Origin: Oxyruncus cristatus
Taxonomy: Eukaryota; Chordata; Aves; Passeriformes; Cotingidae
Reading direction: 5' to 3'
DNA length: 64,000 nucleotides
Assembly (NCBI GenBank): GCA_013399855.1
Contig: VXAY01003154.1
Span: 64,106-128,105, forward strand
Shown: positions 11,859 to 26,087 of the stretch, one piece after another
How positions within the stretch are numbered: position 1 is the first letter of the stretch
How the letters are laid out: each line of letters begins with the position of its first letter
Made by a program: the position numbers and the translations under genes
The notes under the pieces: model-generated
What the model saw: the letters and a program-made list of their open reading frames with translations, nothing else
Databases searched by the model: none
What the model was told of the DNA's origin: nothing

Positions 11859-14800
11859 TGAGTTAATTTGGTGTCTCCAGAACAGAGCGTAACTGAATAG
11901 TGAACATACCTGCCTTGGTTATACCTGTAAAGAATCCAAGAATAATGTTAACAGGTTTCATACCAATAGATCTATCTGAAAGCTTGATGATTGTAAGTAT
12001 AAAGCTGGGTTGTTTTTTTCTTCCTCTCCTCTTCTACATTTTTTTTTTTCAAGCATTGTCTTTACAAGGATCTATTACACACCTCCTCAGTTTTGTCATT
12101 TATTTACATAGGCACTTCAGAGAGAAATAATTCAAGAAAGATGCAGTTTTATGAAGCAGATCTAATCATTGTTCAGGAATTGAATGATGATCTCTTCTTT
12201 TCAGGAACATGTGGGAAGAATGAAATAAAATATTGCTAATTAATGCTGAATTAGATAGACAATAGTAAATACATAGATCATTCTGCAGGAACTTTTAACC
12301 ATTATCATAGAAATTCACAAGCAATCATCAGTGTCATCATTTAGTGAGCCTACCAGAATGGAAGAAAGCAAAATACATGGTGTGACATATTTTTAGTTTA
12401 CACGAGCTAGAAATCTTTTTTCCTCTAAGTTACCATGAAACTACACTAGAAATATTTCAAGTTTCAAGAGTAAAATAACTTAATTCCAGCAAAAACTTGA
12501 TGAAACATTATATACATCATCAGAATTAATTATAAAAATGACAGAAATAATGGTTAAAGAGGAGAAGCTTTTACTTTTCATATGTGCTGATAGCAATTTT
12601 GTTGAAAGCTTCCTTAGTAAAATCACCTTTCTTGACTATATGTGCAGAGGAAGAATAGCATAAAGGGTATAAAATCATTATTTTTTTAGAAGGAGCTATC
12701 CTGTGTTCTGTAATGTCTTATTTCTTCTGGCAAGATGTCATGGATAGTTACAATGCACCTGTTTGTTCTTGTAGCGAAGCATTCAAGCAGGTTGCAGTGT
12801 GCTTATATAAATGCATGTTAGTCACATTGTGCATTCCCACCTCTTACCTCCTGCCTCTCCTTAGGTTGTGTCACAGGAAGCAGCAGCAAAGCTGTTCTGG
12901 CTTTTGGACTCTCTGTATGGCCAAGGAGGAGAATGATCAGAATGGATCCCTTGAAAAACAACCTTAAAAGCATTTCAGTGGTGTGTAACACACGTGGTGA
13001 AGTGCATGGTGAGGGAGATCAAACAGGTGATTTTCCAGGAAACCAGCAGTTCTCATCCCTGCAGATTTGTCAGCTGCTTTTTGGCACCCTGTGTCTTGAG
13101 GTTTGCAGTGCAGATTGCTTTCTGCACACGCCCGCTGTACCACTGTGTGCATGCAGGGAACAGTGAGGATACATTCCACCTCTACTTCAGATTTGTGCAG
13201 GAGAAGCAATGACAAATGTTATTGCTCTTTGTAATAACATGCGAAAGCACAGAAAACAAATATATTCACAGGGACTGTCTGAAGGCAATGAAACTCATTC
13301 AGCCTGATAGGTTATATGAAAGTCATCATCAGTATGTGAATTAATGGTACTATTAACATAAGAGATAATTATTTAAGTTAATGGATTTTCCTCTTTCCAT
13401 AAACACTGTACTTCTTTGAACATAAAACCATATGATTTGGTAGCTCCTTCTCATCACAATCATCTCTTGGTACTTTGACTTGCTTCATGCATAGTTCATT
13501 ACTTTGGCATTCAAATGAGAAGTATAAATAGCCTTAGGTTCTGTAGGAACAAGAACTGTTTATGGTTAGTGAAAGGAGGAGAGCTAATTTTTGACCTTTT
13601 TCTTAGTTTTTCTAAGAGCTAGAAGAATAGATTTTGATAAATCTGTACTGACCTAGAACAGAAGTTAAAACCAGTGGTGACCACAGAAGCTTTCAGCTTA
13701 CTGACACCTGAGAAGAACCTTGACTTTTAATATTTTAATATGCATGGAGACTAAATTTACACAGCTTAAAGATGAAGACACTCATCTACTTGCAGATGTC
13801 AAATATTGGTACATATGAATTAAGTATGTTGTATTCAGTAGGCTGAAGAAAACTTGCAACTTATCAAAGTGAGTTTTGGAGTTAAAGTGGAGCTTTTCAT
13901 TTATTCAGAGAAAGCTCTTTCCTGAACTTTTCTGGGTACCCTTGCCCTGTTGTGGCTGCCAGTGACTTCTGTGGGGTGATACTGACTCTGGAAGAAACAG
14001 CTTGTTTGTAGCTTATTCATTCCTCCTCATTAACAGTGGAAAAGTACCAAATGTGGAAAGTTGTCTATTTTCCCTTAAGTTACAGCAACTTCCTGAATAA
14101 ATGTTAAATGGAGAAAAGGGCGTAAAATACGTGGGGTGAAGGGGAAAAATGTATCCCTATCAGTCTGGAAACTTTGCTTTTTTCTCTCAAACAACCCCAG
14201 GTAAGTGATCCTGAGCATTTTTTCACATCCATATAATTAGCAAGAGAGATTACAATGTTGCCTGCAGGAAGTATTTCTAAAGTTGAGCATTACTTTGAAC
14301 AAAGAACAAACAGAAGTAGAAATGTTATGTTTTTAATGCACAACCATTTAGAAGAAGATGAACAGAAAAAATTTAGCTTTGTGGACATTTTTGCTGCAGA
14401 GGTAACAAAGTTCAGAAACAAATTTTGCATTAATTGGGAATGAAAAAGTGTAGGAGTTTTTTCACTCCAGCCTCCCTAAAACTTTCACCTCAAGCACTCA
14501 TCCTGTCTCATTCAAGTGTTAGACCTGCCATCCAGACTGGGCACCCCACAGGACTGTGGCTGCTCTATGGATGGTGCTCTGGGACAGTGTCGCTGCCCTG
14601 TTACCTCCATGCACCCCTAAAACATAGAGGCTGGAGCCCAGCCAGCAGCTGGAGCCTGGAAGTGGGAAGCTGGGTTGCCTTGAGGTTTTAAAAGCAGAGA
14701 TCCTCACTTTTAGACCAATTTTAGGAAACAAATTAGTGAGCTGCCTGGGAAGTCAGCTAGAGAAATCCAAATGAAGCCAGGCCAAGCACATGCAGTATCC

Positions 14801-14932
14801 AGTACAAATGCTCATTTTCAGGGAACAAATTAATGAAAGTGGAGCTTAATACTGGCTTTGAAAACAGCATCACCTCTATTTCAAAGGCAAAAAAATAGCA
14901 ATAGTTGTTGTGTTAGGGTTTGTTGCTTTTTC

Positions 14933-14950
14933 TTTTTTTTTTTTTTTTTT
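14933..14950. repeat. Poly-T tract (T18)
   Basis: Eighteen consecutive T, preceded by further T-rich sequence. It could be the tail of a minus-strand retroposed sequence, but no body is recognisable beside it. Confidence 0.85.
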
Positions 14951-17760
14951 AAATGGGTTAATATTCAGGTATTCATAAGACCTAGAGAGCCTGAGCTTCA
15001 GACATGAAGAGGAAAAGAGTAAGGGCTTACATAAGCCTGTCGGAAGAATAAGAAATGAAATTAAAAAAAATTGAATATTGCTTAAATAACATTACTGCCT
15101 GAAATAAGAATATAGTAATGTTGTTCCTGGAGTTTTGTCTTGTGGTCATTATAAGAATACTCACTAGATGAGAGGGAAAAGCAAACATACATACATCACC
15201 AGCAGAGATTCAATGACTGCCCTTGGAAGGACAAAGTAAATCTGGCCTCAAGACTCCCAGAATTAGATCAGCTGTTATAACTAGACAGTACAAGAGCTGA
15301 TTTTAAATACTGTTGTCTTGTTCAAGAAATTTAAATTAGAGTAAGATAGGTTAACTTTCCAGTGATAGCTGTGTTCTGGACCAGGTCCTGTTCATAGTTT
15401 CAAAGCCACAATTTCACAGATTTCATAGGTGGGCAAACTCATACACTAATTCCTTTGAATTATTACTGTTGGGTTCCAAATTTTTTAAAGATCCAGTATT
15501 TAAGATACCTGACCAGGAGGCCAAAGAAGGCTTTGAGAAGCTGGCTACCACACCATGTACTGCACGTTAATTACCTGAAGGAACTCTGACTTTTCAGATG
15601 GTGCTGATGATTTTCCAGGATAAGAAACATCATTGTGGTTCCAAAACTTAGTGACAACTAAGGAAGAAGGGGACTTGGCAGAAGTCTGTAAGTACGAGAT
15701 CACCAATAGGATACTTTTTTTTTTTATCTGTAGGCATATTTCATCAAGCAAATATAGTGGTCACTACTAAGGCTTGTTTCTTTTCCTTCCATTTTATTGG
15801 AAAATATGGCAGAGCTTCTGCACCAGTAATTGGGTCAATGTATATTATTTAACTGCAAACATCCAGAAAAAAATATGACTCCTGCAGACCCCCCTTATCA
15901 GATAGTCTTGGAACTTGGCTGACATTTGAGCTGTGTGGTTCTGTGTTGCCAGATGTCTTTGGATTGTTCTGAAAATGTGATGTTTATTCTAGAAGTTATT
16001 TAACAGTCAGTTTGAAATTGCTTGCTTTGTTGTAATTTTACAGCTAGTTGACAGGTGTCCTAGACCTAACGTGGGTCTGTCAGATTAAGGAAAAGGCAGT
16101 TCAATAGTTTTTTAAAACCTGATGTAAAAGTGTATGTTTGTGGCGCATATTATAATCTTAAAAAATAAAAAAAATACATGCATTGAGTGATAATATCAGT
16201 CACTAGGAAAGGAGTTACAGATGCTATGCTCAGCACATAAAATATTAAGTGTAATCATTTTGTATAAATTGAATAGTGGCTATGAGTTATATGTTTGTTA
16301 ATTCAGGAATAAAAATAACCTTAATATTTTTTTTCAGCTGAGGAAAAGTACCGTTTTTTTTCTCTTACATCAGATGGGAGACTGATGAAAGTTCGTTTGC
16401 CTGCTTTTATCCTTTGTGTGTCAGGTTACACATATTACATCTAAATCAAAATGCTTACTCGGTAGAAAAGGGCTGTGATGGTTCCTATCTACAAGATGTA
16501 AAGGGCTTTTTTGGCTTTTGGTTTTGAACTACACTTTAAAGTGCTCCAGTAGTAATGACTGCGAAGAAATACTTGGAATAAATTTAAATAACCGCATAAA
16601 GTGCTGGTTTCTTCTAAGGTGTTTTCCTTGCTGCCTAAAGTGTTTATGGTCTGTGAGTGTAGTGTGGATTTGCTGTCCCTTTCATCTGGAACTACCTAAG
16701 CAGGGCAATGAAAGCTGGCACGTTACTAATTGTGTGAGTTTTACACAGTTTTGGGGGGAAAAAAAATTAAAAAGGTGTTTATATGAGTGGTAGCACAGGA
16801 TTTTCTGTGAATGGAGGATGCTAAATCACTTGCTTGTAAGACCGGATGACCCAGTTACTTTAAGAGATGAAACTTTTGTGAAAGGCGCAGAATTTACTTT
16901 CATGCTGAGTGTGTTCAATGGAGGGGTAGCACCTTCTGGTGGTAGAGTTATTCCCAGTGTTAAAGAGTTTGAAATATTGTCTGTCTCTGTTTGCAAGATA
17001 GCAGTGACTTTCAGCTACCTTGGTCTGTATTAGCTTTTGGTTTAGTTGTCTCCTTGAAACCTAAAAGCACTTGTGAGCATAAGGATAAAGGAATTGACTA
17101 GGTTATAGCAGCTGTCCAAATTTTGTGATAACTAGATTAATGGAAACTGTACCAGATTTTCATAGTAAATGCTACTTTTTGGTTGCTAAACACATACATA
17201 CATTCCTTTAGCTTGGCTCTTTTTTTTGTTTCTTTTTCCTTTCTTAAACTTTAAAATAGGAATGAGAAAAGGTAGAGTTAATTGAAAATTCACCTTCTAA
17301 ACTGCTGGGAGCAATTTGTTCAATATTTGCTTGAATTGATGTTCAGTAGGTGGTACCTTAGACCTGCACATGAGGTGTGTTCAGTGGAAAAGAGGGTGAT
17401 GGTGGCTACATTCAGTGTTGTTCAGACATGAAAAAAGGACACAAATATGTTGCATAAAACTCTTGCTTTCCCTGTCTTGTCACTACAAAAACCTGACAGT
17501 TTTTACAACCTGATCAGATTTTAGGTGAAATTAATTAACTTTTCGATCTTTACTAGGCCATTTTTCTAGAAACAAGGAATTACCTCAGAGGAGGGTCTTT
17601 TATTATGTCTGATATTCTTTGTGATTTTGATGGGAAATGCAAGCTAGGGAAAAACTGAGTCCATTAAAATCCACAGTGTTGATCATTGTACATCTCTCAT
17701 GACAGATTATAAGAAATGTCTGACATCTAACTCTTTTATGTACTAAGTATAATGCTTTGT

Positions 17761-17880
17761 CATGAGTTATATATAGCGAATAATGAGTTATAATGTGTAA
17801 TGTAATTAATTATATATAATATATAATAATTATATAGTGTATATATAATACTTTTGTAATAAGTTTAAATTTAAAAATAA
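17761..17880. repeat. AT-rich palindromic low-complexity tract
   Basis: About 120 bp of nearly pure A/T with interleaved motifs such as TAATTAATTATATATAA and TATATAATA. Many short self-complementary stretches could fold back. No coding potential. Confidence 0.75.
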
Positions 17881-20800
17881 GTAATCAAGTAGCAAGTTTT
17901 CTAAGATTTGTGAAAGAACATGCATCTAAAGGAATTCCCCATCTCTTAGACTTTGCTGTTGATTAAATAATAACATGCTTAAGTCAGGAGTGTGCATTAT
18001 TCACAAGCTACAAGATTTTAAGATTTAAATTACCCTCTCTTGAGAAATCCTGCTTTTTAAAACCTTGCAAAGTTGAACAATTTCATCACTCCCTGCCCAT
18101 CTCAGACCACCACTCTCCACACTCCAGTCAGGCTTTCCAGAGACAGCAGTATAAAAACCTTCTCACTATTTTAATTACCTTATTTGGATGTTTTCTCGAG
18201 TAAAGCAAAAAAATCATAGTAGTTTAATAATTTTCTGGTATCTCTTAAGAAATTGTAGCATAGCTCACAAAAAGGCTTCATAGAGTGAAGAAAGTGTGTG
18301 CTGATCTACTTGCAATGAGGAATCTGAACATTTAGCATCTAATTAAAAGTATGTGTTTTTCAGAAGTACAATTTTTTTCCCTGTTTAGATGATAACATTT
18401 TCACATTTGTCAATAAAGAACCCGGATTAGGAAAAAGAAGTACTTTCACATTCTCATATAGATCTTAACACAAGGGGATTTGTCATAATTTTTGTCTCAT
18501 TTCGCAATGAATTCACCCACAGTGAATCTACTGAAGCTTCATGGGCCTATACCCACAGTTTCTCCCTTTTAACTGAAATTTCTTTTATTGGAACAGTTTT
18601 GCAGTTGTAAGAAAAGAGAAGGAAAGAAGTTGGAAAGCTGTATTTAGGGTTAGATGGGGTTTTTTTGCATATCAAGGTGAGCTGATTGTGATGGTGATAA
18701 AGGGCGTGTGAGATAAATTGCTGATTTGGTGGAGGGGAGAGGGTTGGTCTTTTCAGGTACTGCCTGTGACATTAAGTTTAGGAAACGGTTCTGGGGATGT
18801 TGAATCAGTGGGCAGCCTTTCTGGGTAGTAGGATGATCCCGTGCTCTGGCCATGCAGCAGGAGCAGCAGCTGGAGTCCTCAGAAGAGATTTGCTTCTCTC
18901 CAAGGCTGCAGACCAGCAGTCCTCTCACTTCCGATGTCTGTGATGGTGCAGGTCAGACGAAGAGGAGGTTTCTCCTCCTGCTTTCTGTCAGCTCAGCATT
19001 TTGTTTAGGATCAACAAGTTTTGAGAAAGCTGCTAATTCTGCTCATGTTTGACAGGAAACGTACAACGGATGAAGCTTTAGGTAAACGTAACAGGGGTTA
19101 TGCTTTGCAAAGTCATGTTTTCTTCCCCATAGATATTCTGTTGATGCTCCCTAAGCAGCCTCAGAAAATTGTGGGTTAGAGCTTGTTTGCTGCAGCAGCT
19201 TCTCCAGGAGAGTCACAGCTCGGATCCAGATGGAAGCTTTACGAAGGCCTCCACCCCTCGCCCCTGTTAATTCACAATCGGTCTGCATGAGAGCACGATA
19301 CCAAATTTTTTGGTATTTCCTAATTATTTACCATTATCTGCTGTTTTCTAATTTTTAAATTCTTAACCACATATAATAAAATCTGGTATTAAAATAGGAT
19401 ATCTAGCAATAAAAGGAAAAACAAAGGAGAAGAAAGAGAAGTTCTCAGTGATACCTTGCTGCTACTTGTGTTCCTGACTTTGCTTTGGCTTAATTAATTC
19501 TACTTAGTTAATATTAATAGACGTGGTAGAGAGGCTTTCTGAAATTTTAATGTTTTAAATATACCAAATTAGTAATTTTCAAAACAACTTTTTTTCTTAA
19601 ACCAATCCTGTGTATCGGCACCTTCCTAAAAGACTTTCATATCATGTATAGGGCTATATTTTCCCAACATGAGCTTAAAGTGAGAATTCCTGAGTTTCTT
19701 TAGCCTTTTGATAAATGTTAGTGAAAAGTGTTAGAAAAGCATCAGGCATGTGCATTTTTGAATACTGGTATAGTTTTTTCCCAATACTTAAAGGGCTTGT
19801 TTTGTTCGTTTTTTATTTTTCTTTACTAGTGTGCAACATATTTTATGTTGAAAAGTGTATCAGTGGATATGTGAAGATAAATAAGTAAAAGAAATTTGTT
19901 GTTTAATTCAAAATAATCGTTGAATACATTGAGTTATGCAGAGAACTGGTGTAGAATAATTAGAGGAAAATTCTGGAAGGAAAAGAAAACCTAAAAATTT
20001 CACTCTGATCATGGTGTGCTGGAATTAAAATGATAAGAAAGATTTGATATTCATTTCCTAGGTGACCTGTATGTCTTAAAAGAAGGAAAACAAAACCCAG
20101 TTTCGGGGTGTAAGAGGGCTGTGCTCAAATTTGGCTGTGCAGGCCCAAGAATTGCAGATGGAACAGAGGTGTCAGTTGATACCTGTTCTATGGAAGCTGC
20201 TTCCTCAGGGTTGTGGATTGTTCATGTAAAAAAAGACTCCATGACACTTTAGTTATACTAGAGTATCTTGATTCCATACGTGGAGGACTGTGGAAAAGAA
20301 AGGAACAGCACGTAATCTCTAATCTTCCCGAGCTAAAATAGAAATCTCGCTGCTTTCCCATCTTGCTTGTGCAGGGGCAGACTCTGATTATTCTTGACTG
20401 CTTCCAAGTGAGTAATCAAATGGATTCACCAAAAGAGGAGACAGTAAGACCCATGTTGGCAGGTGTCATTCAGGACCCAATGTTTTGAAATTGCCTCATA
20501 ATTCAGTTTTTTTAAAAACTATTGAGGAAAGTAATCAGACTGATTTTAGGCTTTCCTCTAAGAATCAATATAGAAAATGAGATATACTAGAAGTTATGAT
20601 GAGCCTTCATCAACAGAAGGTTTCATTACCCTTTCTACTGATTTGCTGCCAGGTTTATTATTGCTACTCAATAATATAGGATGATTTTTCCAACTTTTGG
20701 CAGCTGCTTTAGTAAACTGTAGAATAATGTTGTTATAGAAAATCCCACTCATGTCTAATAGAGGGGTGATGAGTGTTTTGCTAATGACTTTTATTAAATA

Positions 20801-20956
20801 TCCTGTAACTAATAATACAGATACATAGAAACTTTACAGCATTTTCTACCACACATTTTTTTATGTGGCATTATATCCCATCCATGTTTATTCTGTTTTT
20901 AGAAATGTGGCTATTAACTATTCAGAGGGATTATTTTTCTGTTGCTGTGTTGTTAG

Positions 20957-21019
20957 GATTTTGGGTTTTTGTTTTGGTTTGGGGTTTTTTTGTTTGTTTT
21001 TGTTTTTGTTTTTTTTTTA
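20957..21019. repeat. G/T low-complexity tract
   Basis: Runs of T interrupted by single G or by GGG/GGGG (for example TTTGGGTTTTTGTTTTGG) cover about 60 bp. The complement of the same composition recurs at 42733-42845, and similar G/T sequence occurs at 47081-47153. Confidence 0.8.
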
Positions 21020-22078
21020 GTTTTCAATATTGAAAAAGTCTATATTTGCCTTATTTTTGAGTGGTATGTGTTAATACTAGTAAAGCCCACTGGAAAAATA
21101 AATCTTGTCATTGCATACAGCTGCTTACATTGTTTGCAATACCAGTTTTTTCTTGTGCAACATACTCTGGAAAGACTCTCTCGAAACTGTTTTTTAGAAC
21201 GGTAGAATATTAAGGAAGACAACAAGAATAATTAACTCCCCGTAAATTTTCCAAAATGTAGTACAACAGAAAATGTTTGCCTGCTTTAGGACACAGAAAA
21301 GAGAGTTTAAAAGATGATTATGGTATGTGTAGCGTACTAACCAACTCCGATGGCAAGAAGGGACTCAGTTCATTGGTCTTTAATTAACATCTCTTCAAAC
21401 ACGATAATGTGGGCAAGTGAAATGAAACTGCTTTCATTACTTTGGGCTGTTTCTTCTCAGTTGCAAAATGGTGACTCAAGTGGCTTAACAAAGCAAGGAG
21501 AGAAAACAAGGTGAGAGGATGAGGAAGATGAAGTGTAATATATAGACTTTTCCTGAGACTTGTGGCTTCGAGTTCTTCTCTCTGATGTGGTGAAGCAACT
21601 GCTGGCGCAAATTGGCTTTTTTAACATGTGCTGATAATACCTCCCTCAGATTTTGTGTTTACTGGTCCCAAAGCAGTTTGGCCAGAGTTGTGGCTGTTTG
21701 GCACAGAGCAGCCTCAGCCCAGCCACAGGTGATGATGAGCTGCCTGCCAGCCACCCCAGCCACCCCAGCTCCATTTATCTTGCAGCTGCTTTAGTTCTAC
21801 AGCAGGATACATCAGTGCACAGGATTGCAGCAAAAATCCAAGATAGATTTTAAAATGCAGTCTCACAGTGCTTAAGCACAGGAGTGCTACCCGTAAGCTT
21901 GGGCTCTGTAAATCACTGCAAAACTTCAGGGTCACTGTGCGTGCCAGGCTGAATCCAGCCCAGCTCTTCTGCCCAGTGCTGTTGCAACTATGTAACTTCC
22001 ACTTTGCTCCAGGGTGATTTTAACAGCCCTTAAAGTAAGTTACATTTATGCTTCAGTGATTACTACCTTTCATTCACC

Positions 22079-22106
22079 TTTATTTATTTATTTATTTTTT
22101 TTTTTT
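22079..22106. repeat. (TTTA)n followed by poly-T
   Basis: Four to five TTTA units run directly into about twelve T. Simple repeat; no element recognised next to it. Confidence 0.8.
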
Positions 22107-24875
22107 AAGTAACTACTGCATTTTACCGTTTCTGTGGGCTTGGCAACCCTTCTGTTCCAAACCTTGGTTGTGGGACTACTTGGTATTGAAAGGCAGCAAG
22201 TGAATGAGAAGAAATATATGTAATTAGGGTGCAATGGAATCCAAGAACTTGGTAAGATTAAATAAAAAAAAAAAAAAGATACCGATTGAAATGAGAGACA
22301 TCGCTGGAGTAACCAGTTTTGTAAAAGCTGTTAAACCCAATGCTTTACACTTTAATCTCTAATTACAGGCATCTTGAATGATCCAGATTATCCCAGATTG
22401 GCTCCTGTTAAATTCTTAATTTTTCATCTGAAGGATTTTGTACTGTCTTTTAATTCTGTATTCTTCCACTGATAATGGCCAGTTCAACGTGTGAAACATT
22501 GCGTTTAATGACTCTTGGTCCTTGATTTCTTGTGTGCTTTGGCAATTCCCAATGACCCTCAATTTTCAGGATAAATCAGATATAAATTTGTTCCCATAGA
22601 CTATTGTAAGGATGCATCCAAATGCTAAACTTAAGCCTTTCTTGTCTCTAAGAAGTTAGTGCTAGTGTAGTGCTCTCACCTCTGTGCCTCTGTCCTCAGG
22701 CAAGGAGGGCAACAAATTAATTGAAATCATTCCAGACATCATGCTTGGTGAGTTGCATGAGGGGTACAAATCTAGGTTTTATCCTGTTGTTTTGTGGGAT
22801 GCTGCCCACTTGATCTTAATAAGGAGCAGAAACAGGAGACATCTCTTTTATTTGATGTTTTCAGGTGTACATCATGCAGTGCTCTGGGGGAATTTCTTCT
22901 CTCAGGCTGTGAGCTGAAAACAGAAGCTAACAGAGAAAATCCAGCCATTAAAGGAGAGATTTATTTTTCCCAGCTACTCGCTTGTGGTAAATTAATTGAG
23001 GTTTCTTGACAAAGAAGCAGTTTAAAGTTAATAATCTCAGGAGCAGACTGTCAGTGCAGGTTTGGCAGGTTAATTATGTCCGTGCTTCCCCAAAGTTATA
23101 AGTCAGTAAAGTATCTCTGTGGTCAGCCAAACACTGAAGTATGTTTAAGTGATTTGTTAAGCACATATTAAGTGCTGAAGTAGCCTTTGTACTTTTTATA
23201 CATTTTGGCTGATAGTAGGAACCACTGACTTGTAAAAGATCCCCTTGCCATTGGACTTTACGAATTACACCAGTGTGTTCTCCAGATCAGGAGCCCTGAC
23301 TGTTCATCCTGATGTTGGGTGGGATGAGGTGGGAGCTTGCTGCAAACTCATTGCAAAGGTTAGAGCTGCAACGGTGGAAAATTCCCAAAGTATTCAGCAG
23401 CAACAACAGCGAAGGTTCGATGTTATACTCTGGAAGGGTGGCAACTCAAATGGGGCAGAAATACATGAAAAGTTTCCAAGGCTCTTCTATTACTCACAAC
23501 GCTGCTGGAAGTGTTATGGACCCTGCTTAAAATGTAGCATTGCACAGCTCTGCTGGATAAAGTAATTTCGTGATTCAGGAGAAGTGAAGGTTGAAAAGGG
23601 TTTTTCTACACCACTGGACCTTGCATAAGCTCATTGCTAAGGAAATGAAAGAATTTAGGGTTTATTATTGCATATAGACCTGTCTACCGTCTCATGTCTA
23701 AGAACAACTGTTAAGAAGTGCTGCATTCTGTGCAGCTACACAGTTCTCCTGGGAATTAGTAAGTGGAATTCAACCATGTTAAAAAGCACGAGGAGCTGCT
23801 GCTTCTTCCATCCAGCAGAAACTTAGGTTGAAGGGTTTCAGCTTCCAGAAAGAGAAAATGGGAAAAATTAATGCCTAGATTGTGTTCAGAACCTGAAGGC
23901 TGAATTTGGAGTGACTTAGATATTGGACCAAAATTATGTACATGGCAGGTAGATAGCATGTGTGAAGTACTTCTTTGAAAGAGGTTCTTGTTCAAAATAA
24001 TTACTTTCTGTGCTGTGCCAGGAGAACCTTTCCTCTGTCAACTCTTTTTAATGGTGTTGTGTCCTCAGGTCACAACAGTGGATGAAGACTGTGTGTGTAT
24101 GAGAGAGAAAGATCCCTTTGGAGTGTCTCTGGGCTTTTTCTTAAGCAGCTGGAGAGGTTGCTTTGATTGATGTGAAACAACTCTCCAACTTTCACCTGTG
24201 TATGAGTGTTTTGCCCTGGAGTTTACTTCTCTGGTCTTTGAATGTAGGAGTTTAAAATGATGATTTAACTTGCTTTTTGACATGGAAATACAGAGCATTT
24301 CCAATAAGTTTCTGAAGTAAATACTTCTGTCAAATCTGATGTCATTTATTTCCTCTTTTCTTGAGTTTCCTCTGGTTCAGGGCAGTTTTGCAGGGGATGG
24401 TATTTTTCTATCATGTGATTCCCTCCCATGTAGGTGACTAGCTGGACCATGCTACACTTGTCAAGAAACAGACAATTTAGGCCCTTTGGCCATTTTATTG
24501 TTATGTCTGAAAAGCTAGATTTCAGATATTTCTAAGGTTACATGGCACCTCATCAGTGCTCTGAGAATCTGAATTTGTAGGTTAGAGAGTAGCAGTCCCT
24601 TATTACACCTGCATTCTTATGAAACCTAGTCCGTTGTGCAGCTTACAAGAAGGGCCTACAGTCTCTCTCAAACACTTTTTAAAGGTATCTGTCTACATCA
24701 CCAAGTTCCTAAATATATTTTATGGGTTTGTTCTTTTAGCACAGTTCCATTCTTGTTTCAGTGGGAGACATGCAATAAAGTCCCTTTGGTTTCTTGGAAA
24801 ATCCAATTTAGGAAATGCTACAAATTTCTGTGGGTGAAGTTGAGCTTTGAAGTAAAAATCTGTTACCAGTGAATT

Positions 24876-24941
24876 GTAGTTAAGGGTGCCTTAACTACTA
24901 GACATGCCTGAGATCTGCAGGCATGTCTAGCTAAATTAGCT
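24876..24941. repeat. Three abutting perfect palindromes
   Basis: Within 66 bases three hairpins follow without gaps. Arm GTAGTTAAGG (24876-24885), loop GTG, arm CCTTAACTAC (24889-24898). Arm CTAGACATGCCTG (24898-24910), loop AGATCTG, arm CAGGCATGTCTAG (24918-24930). Arm AGCTAA (24929-24934), one A, arm TTAGCT (24936-24941). Every pair is exact, and neighbouring arms share one or two bases. A 13-bp perfect stem with a 7-base loop is not expected by chance in 64 kb. It may be a miniature or ancient hairpin repeat, a structured RNA, or a cruciform-forming site; the sequence alone does not decide. Confidence 0.9.
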
Positions 24942-26087
24942 GCATTGTAAACTGCACCATCTCCAAAATTTTGCTGATGGAAAGTTGTTTCTGTGATTTC
25001 CTTCCCCAAAAATATGTAGAATTACTTAATTTCTGCATACATTCTCATCTGCATATCTTAGATGTTTAAACAGCTAAAAATCAGGTGTGACAGCCAAAAA
25101 TCCCAAAGCAGTGAATGATATTCAAAAGAATGAGAAACATTACGTTGTTATTTCCAGAGCTGTGAAAAAGGCAATTTAATGCTGCAACACTGACAAATGT
25201 TTATATTTTAAAGTGTGAATAGAAAACTGAAATTGAATGTTGCATAAACATTTTCTAATTTGGAGCACATAAAATCTTCAGCAACTTTGTACTACAGTGG
25301 GTTATTTAGTGTATTTTCATCTCAAAATTATATATATATATATAATAAATTCAATTTTCTTTAAATACACTCTATTTATTTTGTATTGTGCAAGTAATTC
25401 TCTGGAGAAATGGTGTAAGTTCTATTTATATATATTGTTTTGCATTGTGCTGTAGGAATATTTTTGAAAGGTCAAACCTTGTAAACCAGAGTATAACTTT
25501 TCTCAGTCATTAGATTTAACCTTTTAGATTCAGTGCTATTTATTTGTAATTATACATTTTCAGGAAAGACTGATGAATAATGTTACGGGTTTGAGAGTTT
25601 GTTAAAAAACACAAATTCCTTCAAGCCGATATTCCCACCTTTCATTGTTTATCAGTAATAGAATTGTCATTAACAGAGCTTATTTGAAGACATCTATCCC
25701 CTTTCTTTATTCTCAAGATAGTTGAAGACAACTAGTTCTTACAACAAATGTTTTCACCCTAATCTAAGGTATTTAATCTTACAGAGGGGCAAAAAAAAGG
25801 AGAAATAGGTTCCTTACAAGTCATCTAAATGGCAGAAAACCTTGAAAAGACAGGAATAAACTAGGAAACAAGGCATTTTGAAGTGCATTTATTGGCCTTA
25901 TAGCCCTTCAGTAGAACAGGTTTCAAGTGGCATAGCTAAAGGACAAACTATTTTTTGAAGATGAATAATGAAAAACCAGCGTTCCCACTAAACATATTTG
26001 TGAAGGTCTTTTCGCAAGACTTTGGGGAGATAAAACACACAAGAAATTTGAATGGTTTGTTCTGTGTAATAAAAACACATAATACAC
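24942..26087. other. AT-rich non-coding stretch
   Basis: No gene or named repeat recognised. It contains a TA run at 25328-25347 and several further short TATATA blocks. Confidence 0.7.
25328..25347. repeat. (TA)n microsatellite
   Basis: About eight TA units flanked by A-rich sequence. Confidence 0.85.

Larger units (their letters stand above)
11859..24875. other. Long unique non-coding stretch
   Basis: Thirteen kilobases without a gene or clear interspersed repeat. It holds simple tracts (T18 at 14933-14950, AT-rich palindromic DNA at 17761-17880, a GT-rich run at 20957-21019, TTTA repeats at 22079-22106). It also has slightly GC-richer islands at about 12.7-13.2, 14.5-14.7 and 18.7-19.0 kb where frames are open on both strands but resemble nothing I know. 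Such low repeat density may mean functional constraint or simply chance. Confidence 0.65.
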
